DNA from: a bacterium
GTDB taxonomy: Bacteria > Blakebacterota > Blakebacteria > Blakebacterales > Blakebacteraceae
Direction: 5' to 3'
DNA: 17,973 nt
Assembly (NCBI GenBank): GCA_025774205.1
Contig: JALGWK010000018.1
Location: forward strand, 1 to 17,973
In this document: in pieces, positions 6,796 to 17,462 of the stretch
How the letters are laid out: each line of letters opens with the position of its first letter
Position numbering within the stretch: the first letter of the stretch is position 1
Made by a program: the position numbers and the translations under genes
The notes under the pieces: model-generated
Told to the model about the DNA's origin: nothing
The model's input: the letters and a program-made list of their open reading frames with translations, nothing else
Database searches by the model: none

Positions 6796-7909
6796 CAGAG
6801 GGGGTGGAAGTACACCGCCCCCGGTACAGCTTCGGAACCTGTCCCTCCAGGCATTCCGCAACTACAGCTCCTTCGAGTTTGAACCGGATCCCGGTCTGAC
6901 GCTCATCGTCGGACCGAACGGTCAGGGCAAGACGAATCTGGTTGAAGCGATCTACTTCCTCTGCCTCGGGAGATCGTTCCGGGAGCGGAGTGACAGGCGC
7001 CTGATAAAATTCGGCGAACAGACGGCACAGCTCGAAGGAAGATTCAACCGGGCTGCGGAGAACAGTGAGATACGGATGGTTATCGACCGGGAGGCCGGGA
7101 AGAAGGTCATGATTGACGGGGTCGAGGTGGAGAGACTGCGGGACCTTGTGGGACAGGTACCGGTAGTCGGATTCACGCCGGAGGACAACGACATCGTCAA
7201 GGGGGATCCCGCCTCAAGGCGACGATTCCTTGACCTCGTTCTGGCTCAGACCAGTCGGGAATACCTCGAGTCTTTACAGCGGTATCGGCGGGCCCTGGCA
7301 CAGCGGAACATCTGTCTGCGGGAGGGCCGGGCCGAGCTCCTTGAAAGCTGGGAAGAGGCCCTGGTGGAGAACGGGACGGTGATCAGGGAACACCGCGCCC
7401 GGCTTGTTGAGTACTTCTCGGAAGTGGCTCTGGAAATGTACAGTGAGATCGGTCCGTTGCATGAATCATTCACGATCCAATACCGTCCCCGGCCGGCTCT
7501 CGAGAACGGTGACGCGGCTGAGCTGGCCTCGGCGCTGGAGTCGGGACGTGCGGACGATCTCGAGCGGGGCTTCACCGGAACCGGACCCCATCGGGACGAT
7601 CTGAACCTGGAAATCGGCGCCAGACATCTGCGCCTGTACGGCTCGCACGGCCAGGCCCGCACGGCCCTGGCGACACTGAAACTCGGGGAAGTGGCGTACT
7701 ACACGCACGCCCGGGAATGTCGGCCGATCCTGGTGATGGACGAGGTGGTCTCGGTCCTGGACCGGGACAGGACGGGGAACCTGATTGCCCTGCTATCGAG
7801 GGAGGCCTCCCAGGTGTTCATAACTTCCCCCACGGAGGAAGAATTCGGGAATATGACCCCCAGCGCAGGGTGTGTTGTCCGGGTCGACGAAAAAAGGGCG
7901 AACAACTGA
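6788..7909 (+). CDS. recF: DNA replication and repair protein RecF
   Basis: A 373-residue SMC-like ABC ATPase that helps load RecA at gaps with RecO and RecR. It has Walker A GPNGQGKT at 42-49, the conserved QAFRNY upstream (residues 21-26), the signature-like loop GSHGQARTALATLKL from 285 and Walker B VMDEV with Asp 318 and Glu 319, followed by D-loop SVLD. The DE pair and GSHGQART are mild variants of the usual DD and SQGQQRT. The ATG sits within the end of dnaN (8-nt overlap), implying coupled translation. The first residues (RGGGSTPPP) are a non-conserved extension. Confidence 0.96.
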   Translation: MTDRGGGSTPPPVQLRNLSLQAFRNYSSFEFEPDPGLTLIVGPNGQGKTNLVEAIYFLCLGRSFRERSDRRLIKFGEQTAQLEGRFNRAAENSEIRMVIDREAGKKVMIDGVEVERLRDLVGQVPVVGFTPEDNDIVKGDPASRRRFLDLVLAQTSREYLESLQRYRRALAQRNICLREGRAELLESWEEALVENGTVIREHRARLVEYFSEVALEMYSEIGPLHESFTIQYRPRPALENGDAAELASALESGRADDLERGFTGTGPHRDDLNLEIGARHLRLYGSHGQARTALATLKLGEVAYYTHARECRPILVMDEVVSVLDRDRTGNLIALLSREASQVFITSPTEEEFGNMTPSAGCVVRVDEKRANN

Positions 7910-7914
7910 CCGCA

Positions 7915-8223
7915 ATGAGCAGAATACCCAGGAAGCTGGGCGACGTGATCACAGCCTGGCTCTCTTCTTCGGGACTTGAAAAGGGGCTCGGCAAGGGCCG
8001 GCTTCTGGATGAGTGGGAATCCCTGGTGGGACCGCGTATAGCTGCGGTTTCACGCCCCGTTGATGTCAGGGGAGAAACGTTACTTTTGGAGGTGGAGGAT
8101 CCCGCCTGGAGGTCTGAATTGTCGATGATGCAGGAGCGTCTCATTGAGACGATTTCTGAACGGCAGGGACTGCCCAGGATCAGGCGGATTCGTTTTGTGG
8201 CAAGTGTCATGTCGCGTGACTGA
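7915..8223 (+). CDS. dciA: DciA-like DUF721 protein
   Basis: A 102-residue protein that starts 5 nt after recF. It has the DUF721 pattern: an N-terminal amphipathic helix (LGDVITAWLSSSGL), a conserved W (LLDEWESLVGPRIAA), a hydrophobic strand pair (GETLLLEVEDPAWRSEL) and a helix with a basic end (LPRIRRIRF). DciA is the ancestral loader of replicative helicase DnaB in bacteria lacking DnaC or DnaI, and short DUF721 proteins between recF and gyrB are a common arrangement. The family assignment is good; helicase loading is inferred. The frame is open further upstream within recF, but ATG at 7915 is where similarity starts. Its ribosome site is weak. Confidence 0.85.
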   Translation: MSRIPRKLGDVITAWLSSSGLEKGLGKGRLLDEWESLVGPRIAAVSRPVDVRGETLLLEVEDPAWRSELSMMQERLIETISERQGLPRIRRIRFVASVMSRD

Positions 8224-10312
<2,089 letters not shown>

Positions 10313-10317
10313 GACTC

Positions 10318-13095
10318 ATGGCATCACTGATCAGACAACGGATCGTACCGATCAACATCGAGGAGGAGATGAAGTCCTCCTACATCGACTATTCGATGTC
10401 GGTTATCGTCGCCCGGGCGCTCCCCGATGTGCGGGACGGCCTCAAACCGGTCCACCGCCGGATCCTCTACGGCATGCGCGATCTGGGATTGTTGCCCAAC
10501 CGGGGATACCGCAAGAGCGCGCGCCTGGTGGGTGATGTGCTCGGTAAGTACCACCCGCATGGCGACTCGGCTGTCTACGACTCGATGGTCCGCATGGCGC
10601 AGGTATTCTCCCTCCGCTACCCGCTGGTCGACGGACAGGGGAACTTCGGCAGCGTCGACGGCGACTCGGCCGCGGCGATGAGGTATACCGAATGCCGGAT
10701 GGCGAAGATCGCCGCAGAGATGCTGGAGGACCTGGATAAGAATACCGTCTCCTGGGCGCCCAACTTCGACGACACCCTGCAGGAGCCGGAAGTCCTGCCG
10801 ACCAAACTCCCGAACCTGCTCGTCAATGGAGCCTCCGGGATCGCGGTCGGGATGGCGACCAACATCCCGCCACACAACCTCACCGAAGTCGTGGACGGGC
10901 TGCTCCACCTGATCGAGAATCCCGACGCGCTGGTGGAAGACCTCATCGAACATATCCATGGTCCTGATTTCCCGACCGGAGGCATCATCTTCGGTCGACA
11001 GGGGATCCATGAAGCGTTCCGTACCGGCCGGGGCAAGATCACTGTACGGGGTAGAGTCCACATAGAGGACGTGAAGGACCGGGAGCGGATCATCATCACC
11101 GAGATCCCTTACCAGGTGAACAAATCCAGACTCCTCGAGAACATCGCCGCCCTGGTCCGTGACAAACGGGTGGAAGGTATCAGCGACCTGCGGGACGAGT
11201 CGGACCGGGAAGGGATGCGCATCGTCCTGGAGCTCAAGCGGGACGCCTACGCCGAAGTCATCCTCAACACCCTCTACAAGCACACTCAGCTGCAGACGAC
11301 CTTCGGGGTGATCAACCTCGCCCTGGTGGGTGGAGTGCCGAAGGAACTCAACCTGAAGGAGACCCTGCAGGAGTTCATAAAATTCCGGCATGAGGTGGTC
11401 GAGAGGAGGACGCGATTCGATCTCAAACAGGCGGAGGCCCGGGCGCACATCCTCGAGGGTCTGCGGATCTGTTCCGACAACATCGACGAGATCGTGGCGC
11501 TGATCAAGAAAGCCAAGGACCCGGCCGAAGCGAAGAAGGAACTGATAAAGCGGTTCAAGCTCAGTGACATCCAGGCTCAGGCCGTGCTCGACATGCGCCT
11601 CGCGCGCCTGACCAGCCTGGAACGGAAGAAAATCGAGGAGGAATACCGCGACCTGATCGAGATGATCGCCCACTACAAGGAGGTGCTGGCGAACAAGGGG
11701 CTCCGGATGGCGATCGTCCGGGAGGAGCTCACCGATATCCAGAAGCGGTACGGTGACGAGCGACGGACCGAGATCGTGGCGGACACGGGTGACTTCTCCA
11801 TCGAGGACCTGATTGCCGAAGAGGACATGGTCATCACCATCTCCCACCAGGGATACGCCAAGCGGATGCCGGTCTCTACCTATCGCAGGCAGGGACGCGG
11901 GGGGAAGGGTATCCGCGGAGTGGGCACCAAGGAGGAGGATTTCGTCGAGCACCTCTTCGTGGCCTCGACCCACTCCTACATCCTCTTCTTCACCGACCGC
12001 GGGAAGTGCTACTGGCTGAAGGTATATGACATCCCGCAGGGGGGCCGGATGGCGAAGGGCCGTCCGATCATCAACCTCATCCAGGTCGAGAAGGACGAGA
12101 CGGTCCAGGCGGTGGTGCCGGTCAGGAACTTCAATGAGGGCCGGAACATCATCTTCGCAACCGATCACGGGCTCGTCAAGAAGACCTCCCTCATCGATTA
12201 CAGCAATCCGCGCCGCGACGGTATCATCGCGATCGACATCGTCAAGGGTGACTCCCTCATCGACGCCCAGATCACCGATGGCACCTGCGACATCATCCTG
12301 GGAACCCGCAAAGGCATGGCGATCCGCTTCCGCGAGGATGACGTGCGCCGCATGGGCCGGAACACCCGCGGCGTGAAGGGGATCACCCTGGCGAAGAAGG
12401 ACGACGCTGTCGTCGGCATGGTCGTGGTCCGACGCGAGGGATATATCCTGGCCGTTGCCGAGAACGGATACGGCAAACGCACGAGGATCAGTGACTACAA
12501 TGCCCAGCACCGCGGCGGGAGAGGGGTCATCACTATCAAGTGTTCCGACCGCAACGGTGACGTCCTGACCCTGCAGGAAGTCGTGGACAGTGATGAACTG
12601 ATGCTGATCACCAGGAACGGCATCATCATTCGTCAGGCAGCCCGTGAGATCTCAGTGATGGGGCGGAACACTCAGGGCGTCAATCTCATGAACATGGGCG
12701 ATGGAGATTTCGTGGTTGATGTCGCGCGCGTTGCCGAGGAGGAGATCAACGGCGCGGAGGCTCCCGATCAATCAGAACTGACTGAAGAGATAACGACAGG
12801 GGCTCAGCCTGAGGAGAAACCGGCTGCTGACGAGGCTGCTGACGAGGCGGCTGCCGATGAAGCGGAGAGCCCCGCCGAAGAGGTGGCAGACGTCCCGGAG
12901 AAGACCACCGTGAAGAAGGGTGTGTCAAAGAAGGCCGGCGCGAAGAAGACAGCCGCTGCGAAGAAGGGGACGTCAAAGAAGGTAGTCGCAAAAAAGACTA
13001 CGGCCCAAAAGACCACAGCTAAAAAAACCGCAGCCGGAAAAACGGTGACGAAGAAGGCGGGGGCGGGGAAAAAGATCGGCGGTAGATCAGGGTGA
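10318..13095 (+). CDS. gyrA: DNA gyrase subunit A with acidic/H1-like C-terminal extension
   Basis: A 925-residue breakage-reunion subunit of gyrase, longer than the usual 800-880. The catalytic Tyr 123 is in [10 protein letters not shown]. The quinolone-determining loop reads GDSAVYD (82-88) with Ser 84 and Asp 88, the sensitive-type residues. The C-terminal beta-pinwheel starts near 500 and contains the GyrA box QGRGGKG at 525-531 and a box-like QHRGGRG near 731. The pinwheel ends near 805. What follows is not standard: about 55 acidic residues rich in Glu, Asp and Ala (806-861), then 64 residues (862-925) with 21 Lys as KK pairs spaced by Ala and Thr. It starts 5 nt after gyrB and overlaps rex by 4 nt. 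Confidence 0.97.
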   Translation: MASLIRQRIVPINIEEEMKSSYIDYSMSVIVARALPDVRDGLKPVHRRILYGMRDLGLLPNRGYRKSARLVGDVLGKYHPHGDSAVYDSMVRMAQVFSLRYPLVDGQGNFGSVDGDSAAAMRYTECRMAKIAAEMLEDLDKNTVSWAPNFDDTLQEPEVLPTKLPNLLVNGASGIAVGMATNIPPHNLTEVVDGLLHLIENPDALVEDLIEHIHGPDFPTGGIIFGRQGIHEAFRTGRGKITVRGRVHIEDVKDRERIIITEIPYQVNKSRLLENIAALVRDKRVEGISDLRDESDREGMRIVLELKRDAYAEVILNTLYKHTQLQTTFGVINLALVGGVPKELNLKETLQEFIKFRHEVVERRTRFDLKQAEARAHILEGLRICSDNIDEIVALIKKAKDPAEAKKELIKRFKLSDIQAQAVLDMRLARLTSLERKKIEEEYRDLIEMIAHYKEVLANKGLRMAIVREELTDIQKRYGDERRTEIVADTGDFSIEDLIAEEDMVITISHQGYAKRMPVSTYRRQGRGGKGIRGVGTKEEDFVEHLFVASTHSYILFFTDRGKCYWLKVYDIPQGGRMAKGRPIINLIQVEKDETVQAVVPVRNFNEGRNIIFATDHGLVKKTSLIDYSNPRRDGIIAIDIVKGDSLIDAQITDGTCDIILGTRKGMAIRFREDDVRRMGRNTRGVKGITLAKKDDAVVGMVVVRREGYILAVAENGYGKRTRISDYNAQHRGGRGVITIKCSDRNGDVLTLQEVVDSDELMLITRNGIIIRQAAREISVMGRNTQGVNLMNMGDGDFVVDVARVAEEEINGAEAPDQSELTEEITTGAQPEEKPAADEAADEAAADEAESPAEEVADVPEKTTVKKGVSKKAGAKKTAAAKKGTSKKVVAKKTTAQKTTAKKTAAGKTVTKKAGAGKKIGGRSG

Positions 13096-13775
13096 CCTCC
13101 GCGGCTGAGCGTGACGGGGACACGGGCGGGCGTGAGCGGGATCAGATCAGCCTCTCCACCATCCGGCGGCTCTCGCGCTATTACCGCGTACTGGAAACGG
13201 CCGCCGAAGAAGACCTGACCCACATTTCAAGCAATCAACTGGCCGAACGGAACGGTGTCACCAGCGCCCAGGTCCGCAAGGACCTCTCATATTTCGGCAC
13301 CTTCGGCAAGCGAGGCCTGGGATATCCCGTCAGAGAGCTCCGTGACGAGATCCTGCACATCCTCGGTATGGACCACCAGTGGCCGGTGGTCCTGGTGGGG
13401 GCGGGGAACATCGGTCGGGCAATGATCGATTACGTGGAATTCCGCCGCCGGGGATTCTTTATCGTGGCCGCCTTCGATGTTGATCCCAGGAAGCTCGGGA
13501 TTTCCTATAAAGGAGTACCAGTCTTCCCGATGTTCAGACTGCCCGAAGTGATGCAGACCCATGAAGTCGAAATTGGGATCGTTGCGGTACCCGCGCTCTC
13601 CGCGCAACGGGTGTGCAATCAGCTGGCAGAGAGCGGCGTGAAGGGTATCCTCAATTTTGCGCATACCCGCCTGATCGTTCCCCCCGGGATCCGGGTGCGC
13701 ACCGTTGATATGAGTATCGAGATGGAGACCCTGGTCTACGTGGTGAACAAGAACGGCTCCTTTCCACTCGACTGA
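13092..13775 (+). CDS. rex: Redox-sensing transcriptional repressor Rex
   Basis: A 227-residue NADH-responsive repressor that senses the NADH/NAD+ ratio and controls fermentation and respiration genes. The N-terminal winged helix covers about 20-90 ([50 protein letters not shown]). A Rossmann domain follows, with GAGNIGRA at 103-110, [22 protein letters not shown], and [10 protein letters not shown] at the C-terminal side. The start is GTG at 13092, overlapping the gyrA stop (GTGA), so translation is probably coupled. The first 20 residues are a charged extension. Its placement behind gyrase is unusual. I did not find a canonical TTGTGAA-N4-TTCACAA operator nearby. Confidence 0.95.
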   Translation: MTSAAERDGDTGGRERDQISLSTIRRLSRYYRVLETAAEEDLTHISSNQLAERNGVTSAQVRKDLSYFGTFGKRGLGYPVRELRDEILHILGMDHQWPVVLVGAGNIGRAMIDYVEFRRRGFFIVAAFDVDPRKLGISYKGVPVFPMFRLPEVMQTHEVEIGIVAVPALSAQRVCNQLAESGVKGILNFAHTRLIVPPGIRVRTVDMSIEMETLVYVVNKNGSFPLD

Positions 13776-13866
13776 CGATGTTGACACCAATGTGGATTTT
13801 TCACCATTGTTCACCGTATCATGCTGTCTGACAACGCATTAAAAATATGTACGATAAAATTTACAG

Positions 13867-13875
13867 TGTGGATAA
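13867..13875 (-). promoter_or_regulatory. Perfect DnaA box downstream of rex
   Basis: TGTGGATAA on the plus strand (TTATCCACA on the minus), within an AT-rich stretch about 9 kb from the candidate oriC. It could be an outlying origin or titration site, or a regulatory site for the envelope cluster. Confidence 0.7.
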
Positions 13876-13956
13876 GTAGTTAATAGAGGCAGATAAACGG
13901 CGAAATCGCGGTCGGGATTCTCAGCAATACCCGGGAAACGACCGATTCGTGTATTG

Positions 13957-13984
13957 TTGACACACTCACAGAATACAGTATGTT
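13957..13984 (+). promoter_or_regulatory. Candidate promoter of the envelope cluster
   Basis: Consensus TTGACA at 13957-13962, 16-bp spacer, TATGTT at 13979-13984 (4 of 6). It lies in the only large gap upstream of the rightward envelope genes. Confidence 0.45.
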
Positions 13985-14189
13985 GCAAAATGACAACAAG
14001 CGGGGCCGGGAAGCCCGGACTCCGGGCGGCTCGCGTCAACAACCGTCCCGTAAACAGTAACCTTCCAGCGATCGGACCGGATCACGCCCTGTTGGCATGA
14101 ATGGTGCTTCTATATCATCGTACCCTGAGAGGTCTCTCCTCTCGGGAAGCGGGTATGAAAAGCGCCCTGAGGCGTGTAAGGAGAATCAC

Positions 14190-14744
14190 ATGCACTACCC
14201 ACGGATGGTAATGACAATCCGGACCGGGACGCTCATCCTGGCAGCCGCGCTCGTCATTCCCATGCATGCCGTGATGGGACATAACGGGGACGGGAAACAT
14301 CTGGTCGAACACCCGGGTGATGATGCCTCCGGTCGGCAGGAGTTCCGCCGGATAGAAGGTAACTATACGGTCGATCGTCACGAGTTCATCGAGGATAACC
14401 TCCTGATCGAACGGGGGAACCTCACCGTCGACGGAGAGATCAAGGGCACCGTGGTGGTAGCCTGGGGGGACGCGATCATCCGCGGGACGGTCGATGGTCT
14501 GCTGGTGGCTGTCCACGGTGACGTGATCGTTCTGGACGAAGGGCTCGTCCAGGGAGACGCGGTCAGTATCGAGGGGAATGTGAATCTCCGGGGCTCGGGT
14601 GTGGTGACGGGAAGCAACGTGACCACCACGCGTGAGACCGCGACTACCGGAGAGAGAACTTCCGCCGCTACGACAATCACGATTTCCTCGAGACCGCCAG
14701 TTTCCCGCTCGGCAGTCTGGTGTACAACCGGGTCGACGGTCTGA
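14190..14744 (+). CDS. Bactofilin-like beta-helix domain: N-terminal part of frameshifted outer-membrane protein
   Basis: The start is ATG 14190, with AAGGAG at 14178-14183 six nt upstream. Residues 1-30 are a signal peptide (MTIRTGTLILAAALVIPMHAVMG in its core, Ala/Gly before the likely cleavage). From about 70 to 145 there is a run of short alternating strands with regular Gly turns (NLTVDGEIKGTVVVAWGD, then AIIRGTVDGLLVAVHGD, then GLVQGDAVSIEGNVNLRG), as in polymer-forming bactofilin domains. Bactofilins are usually cytoplasmic, whereas this one would be exported. After codon 149 (GAG at 14634) the frame becomes low-complexity, while the neighbouring frame takes up a good barrel sequence. 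A single missing base near 14634-14636 explains this, so this is the first part of one gene ending at 15794. The last 36 codons here are out of frame. Confidence 0.7.
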   Translation: MHYPRMVMTIRTGTLILAAALVIPMHAVMGHNGDGKHLVEHPGDDASGRQEFRRIEGNYTVDRHEFIEDNLLIERGNLTVDGEIKGTVVVAWGDAIIRGTVDGLLVAVHGDVIVLDEGLVQGDAVSIEGNVNLRGSGVVTGSNVTTTRETATTGERTSAATTITISSRPPVSRSAVWCTTGSTV

Positions 14745-15649
14745 CCCTCCAGGGGCAGATCTTCAACAACAACTTCGACTGGGACCGCGCCGCCACCAGC
14801 TTCTACGGCGGCGCCGGGTACGGCTTCAAAAGCAAGCGCCTCTACTACCGTCTCGGACTGAATCGGTACTGGCTTCCCCGGACACCGATAGAGATCGGTG
14901 TGGGGGCGTACAAGCAGCTCGAGAGTGAAGACACCTGGTACATGCCGACCAATGAGAACGACTTCCACGCCTTCTTCATCAACTATGACTGGTACGATTA
15001 CTACCAGGTGGAAGGATTCGGCGGGGTGGTCCGGTTCAAACCGCAGCGCTGGGTGTCACTGGGAGCCAGGTATGTCCAGGAGACCGAAACCCCGGTCGTG
15101 AAGACCACCGACTGGGCCCTCTTCGGCGGAGAGAGGGATTTCCGGTCCAACGAATGGCTGACCGGGTGGGACTCCCTCCCGAGCTCGCGGACCTATGCGC
15201 CCGCTGATAAAGGCGACCTGAAACGCTGGATCTACTTCCTGCACGTTGATGTGACGTCCTGGGGACGGAGCCGGCCCGGACGGGGTCTGGTTCTCGACGC
15301 GTCACTGGAGCAGGTCGAACACCAGTCCGATGCCGCGGGAACCTTCAACTACGAACGGTTCCAGGCGGAGCTGAAGGCCTATCTGAGCCTGAGCCGGATC
15401 GACCATCTCGCTCTCAGGGTGCGGGTCGGTTCAACGAAGACCGATGCCGGCTTCGAGACCATGGTACCGGTCCAGCACCGCTACTACCTGGGTGGTGTGG
15501 GCAGCCTTCGCGGATACGAGTTCAAGCAGTTCACCGGCAACCGGTTCTTCCTGGCCACCGCCGAGTATACCCTCGGCCCTGGCGCTGACGGTCTTCTTCG
15601 ATTACGGCCTGGCCTGGGACGCCGATCCGACGACGGATCTGTACGATGA
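14636..15649 (+). CDS. Omp85/D15-type outer-membrane beta-barrel: middle part of frameshifted gene
   Basis: This frame is open from 14636; its first possible start is GTG 14720, but family-like sequence begins earlier (RDYRERNFRRYDNHDF, then SFPLGSLVYNRVDGLTL), so it continues the preceding bactofilin-like frame. The body alternates aromatic and polar residues as barrel strands do, with long acidic loops. Near the end it reads RYYLGGVGSLRGYEF and FTGNRFFLATAEYTL, the LGG-x-x-SLRGY motif typical of the surface-antigen/Omp85 barrel. No POTRA domain precedes it; the beta-helix takes that place. The frame is lost again at about 15572-15582; the last 23 codons are out of frame. Function is unknown: an assembly, secretion or envelope-anchoring role are all possible. 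Confidence 0.72.
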   Translation, partial: DRDYRRENFRRYDNHDFLETASFPLGSLVYNRVDGLTLQGQIFNNNFDWDRAATSFYGGAGYGFKSKRLYYRLGLNRYWLPRTPIEIGVGAYKQLESEDTWYMPTNENDFHAFFINYDWYDYYQVEGFGGVVRFKPQRWVSLGARYVQETETPVVKTTDWALFGGERDFRSNEWLTGWDSLPSSRTYAPADKGDLKRWIYFLHVDVTSWGRSRPGRGLVLDASLEQVEHQSDAAGTFNYERFQAELKAYLSLSRIDHLALRVRVGSTKTDAGFETMVPVQHRYYLGGVGSLRGYEFKQFTGNRFFLATAEYTLGPGADGLLRLRPGLGRRSDDGSVR

Positions 15650-15794
15650 ACTCTATCCCGATGAGGGGAAACGAGCTGTAGGTGTAGCTCTCTCCCCCTT
15701 CGGCTGGGATGGATTCAGATTCGAGATCGCGCGACCGCTCGATGCTGAAGAGAAAGAGTTCACCTATTACGTCCGTCTGGAATTCGACTTCTAG
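15582..15794 (+). CDS. C-terminal strands of the frameshifted outer-membrane barrel
   Basis: This frame has no start codon of its own that makes sense; it resumes the barrel with ALTVFFDYGLAWDADP, the last-strand motif that normally follows the SLRGY region, then a loop, GVALSPFGWDGFRFEIARPL, and the closing strand YYVRLEFDF ending in Phe, the usual signal for BAM recognition. Deleting one base near T15580 would fuse it to the preceding frame as EYTLGPALTVFF. The complete gene would be about 534 codons. Confidence 0.7.
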   Translation, partial: ALTVFFDYGLAWDADPTTDLYDELYPDEGKRAVGVALSPFGWDGFRFEIARPLDAEEKEFTYYVRLEFDF

Positions 15795-15858
15795 TGTCGA
15801 GTGACAGGACACTTGTGCGCCGGCGACAATACCGACTAACACACCGGCAAGGAATATG

Positions 15859-16734
15859 ATGATGACGAAGAACGAGAAACAGGCCCTGAAGACCATCGGG
15901 CTCACCCTCTTCTTCCTCATGATGGCGACAACGCTGCTCTTCGCCGCTGTCCAGGAGAAGGTGATCTCGAAGACGTTCACTCCCGACCGATCGCGCCCGC
16001 TCCTGGTCAAGGTGCGGGGAGACGGGGCGGAAGTACACCTGTCAGCTGTCGAGCGAGGCCGGGAGGGACGGGCCCGCTACCGGTACAACGAGGACCACTT
16101 TTCGGGCACCATGGAGTGGGACTCTGAACAGAACCGGTTCGAGACCGTCCTTGATATGGAAGGCATCGACTTCAACACCGACGACGAGGGCTCCGACTCG
16201 GAACTGGGTGTGATGCTGCCCGGCGGCGTACCGATCGATCTCGATTTCTCCCTCAAGGCGGGGGTACTCGACCTTGACGGTGACGGGCTCGAGTTCAATG
16301 GTCTTGAACTCTACCTGTGGGCGGGAGAGCTGACAGCAAACTTTCCGACCCCGTCCCGGCGCGTCATCAGACGGGCCAACATTGACGTGAAGATGGGCGA
16401 GACCCGGCTCGAGAATCTGGGCAATCTTGCTATCGAGGTTCTCGATGTGAATGGTTTCGCGGGTGCCTGCTATATTGACCTGACCGGGTCGGTGGAGATG
16501 GAACGCCAGGTCAGGGTGGATATGGAGATGGGAGAGATAGAGGTCGTCGTTCCGAAGGGCGCGACGGTGGAGGCCAGGATCTCGAAGCTGGGATTCCTGG
16601 CGAAAGTGGATCTGCCCCGCGGCTGGGAGAAGGATGGTCGTTATGCCTACTCGCCGGGAGCACGCCGCGGCGAGGCAGATATCAGACTGGACATTCGTGG
16701 CGGGATAGGTCAGATAACGATCGTGGAGAAGTGA
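15859..16734 (+). CDS. Secreted toast_rack/DUF2154-like protein
   Basis: About 291 residues. An N-terminal signal or anchor helix (IGLTLFFLMMATTLLFAA) precedes a beta-rich body. The central repeating pattern VPIDLDFSLKAGVLDLDGDG, then LELYLWAGELTANFPTPS, then NIDVKMGETRLENLG, and near the end VDMEMGEIEVVVPKG, is typical of the DUF2154 toast_rack fold shared with the C-terminal domain of LiaF/YvqF, a membrane-stress regulator. Three ATG codons occur in a row (15856, 15859, 15862); AAGGA at 15849-15853 fits the second or third best. It follows the barrel gene by 64 nt. Placement on the outer face of the inner membrane and a link to envelope stress are inferred. Confidence 0.75.
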   Translation: MMTKNEKQALKTIGLTLFFLMMATTLLFAAVQEKVISKTFTPDRSRPLLVKVRGDGAEVHLSAVERGREGRARYRYNEDHFSGTMEWDSEQNRFETVLDMEGIDFNTDDEGSDSELGVMLPGGVPIDLDFSLKAGVLDLDGDGLEFNGLELYLWAGELTANFPTPSRRVIRRANIDVKMGETRLENLGNLAIEVLDVNGFAGACYIDLTGSVEMERQVRVDMEMGEIEVVVPKGATVEARISKLGFLAKVDLPRGWEKDGRYAYSPGARRGEADIRLDIRGGIGQITIVEK

Positions 16735-16778
16735 TGTAATCCTACCTGACAGGGCACTAGACGCATGTGGGGAGTCGA

Positions 16779-17462
16779 GTGACGCGAATCTGTCTACATA
16801 TTCTGATCGCCGGCATGCTGGCACCGGTGGCGGTCTCCGCCCAGGGCGAAGAGACCACTGTCGAGGTGCCCGCGGTGTGGCTCATGGAGAACGATCTCCT
16901 CTGCTCGGTGGTCGCGAATAACCTGCTCGACGAGAGCGCCCGGGAGACCATCCGGGACGGCGGCACGGCTGCGGTCGATTACACCTTCGAGCTCTACCGC
17001 AACCGCCGCGGATGGTTCGACTCCCTGATCGAGAGCCGGGACCTGCAGTTGCGTATCAGTTATGACGCTTTCGAGCGCCAGTACCGCCTCATCAGCCCCG
17101 ATCTGCGCCTCAAGACCGAAGATTTCACGAAAGTCGTCACGCAATGCACGTCGCTCAGCGAGGTTTCGTTCGGAACCATGGACCAACTCCGCCTCGATCC
17201 GCAGGCCACCTACTATATCGTCGTGCGCGTCCGCTACCAGCCGATGTCGGTTGAGACGATCGATGATCTCCGGGACTGGGTAAGTGGCTCAGGGCGGGAC
17301 GAGGAGCAGCGGAACAGCAAGAACCGGGGGGAGGGTTTCGGATCACGGATCGCTCGGGTCCTGATGAGCGCCGCCGGATTCGGCGAAGAGGATCTCCAGG
17401 GAGAGAGCGAGCGGTTCCGCCCCTCCGAACTCGACGTCCGCGTACCCCCGGAGAGTGAGTGA
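16779..17462 (+). CDS. Secreted DUF4390 domain protein
   Basis: About 227 residues. A signal peptide (ICLHILIAGMLAPVAVSAQG) precedes a domain reading EVPAVWLMENDLLCSVVANN, then YTFELYRNRRGWFDSLIESR, LQLRISYDAFERQYRLI and TYYIVVRVRYQPMSVETIDD, and a W after it. This matches my memory of DUF4390, a periplasmic domain of unknown function typically encoded just before an NtrY-like sensor kinase. Starts are GTG 16779 (GGGGAG 4 nt upstream) or GTG 16767; the first gives a cleaner signal peptide. The C-terminal 50 residues are charged and poorly conserved. The stop overlaps the next start (TGATG), so the pair is probably coupled. Confidence 0.72.
   Translation: MTRICLHILIAGMLAPVAVSAQGEETTVEVPAVWLMENDLLCSVVANNLLDESARETIRDGGTAAVDYTFELYRNRRGWFDSLIESRDLQLRISYDAFERQYRLISPDLRLKTEDFTKVVTQCTSLSEVSFGTMDQLRLDPQATYYIVVRVRYQPMSVETIDDLRDWVSGSGRDEEQRNSKNRGEGFGSRIARVLMSAAGFGEEDLQGESERFRPSELDVRVPPESE

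Larger units (their letters stand above)
13776..14189 (+). other. rex-envelope cluster spacer with DnaA box and candidate promoter
   Basis: A 414-bp non-coding spacer. An AT-rich stretch at about 13835-13885 holds a perfect DnaA box TGTGGATAA (13867-13875). A promoter-like TTGACA (13957-13962), 16-bp spacer and TATGTT (13979-13984) lies about 200 nt before the next gene. A TGTTG-N8-CAACA dyad overlaps its -10 (13981-13998). A GC-rich hairpin GCCCGG/CCGGGC (14013-14027) without a T-tract follows. No terminator for rex was seen. Confidence 0.6.

Noticed and set aside
10324-12510. 728-codon minus-strand frame across gyrA
   Set aside because: It mirrors gyrA throughout and is rich in Asp, Val, His and Leu with no domain; gyrA on the plus strand is unambiguous.
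13742-13815. 9-bp inverted repeat GGTGAACAA/TTGTTCACC around the end of rex
   Set aside because: The arms are 56 bp apart and one lies in rex codons; such a repeat is expected by chance several times in 18 kb.
13981-13998. TGTTG-N8-CAACA dyad as a Rex operator
   Set aside because: It has similar geometry to a Rex site but lacks the TTGTGA/TCACAA half-sites, so I do not call it.
14013-14027. GC-rich hairpin as terminator of rex
   Set aside because: No T-tract follows and it is nearly 240 nt past the gene, downstream of the candidate promoter.
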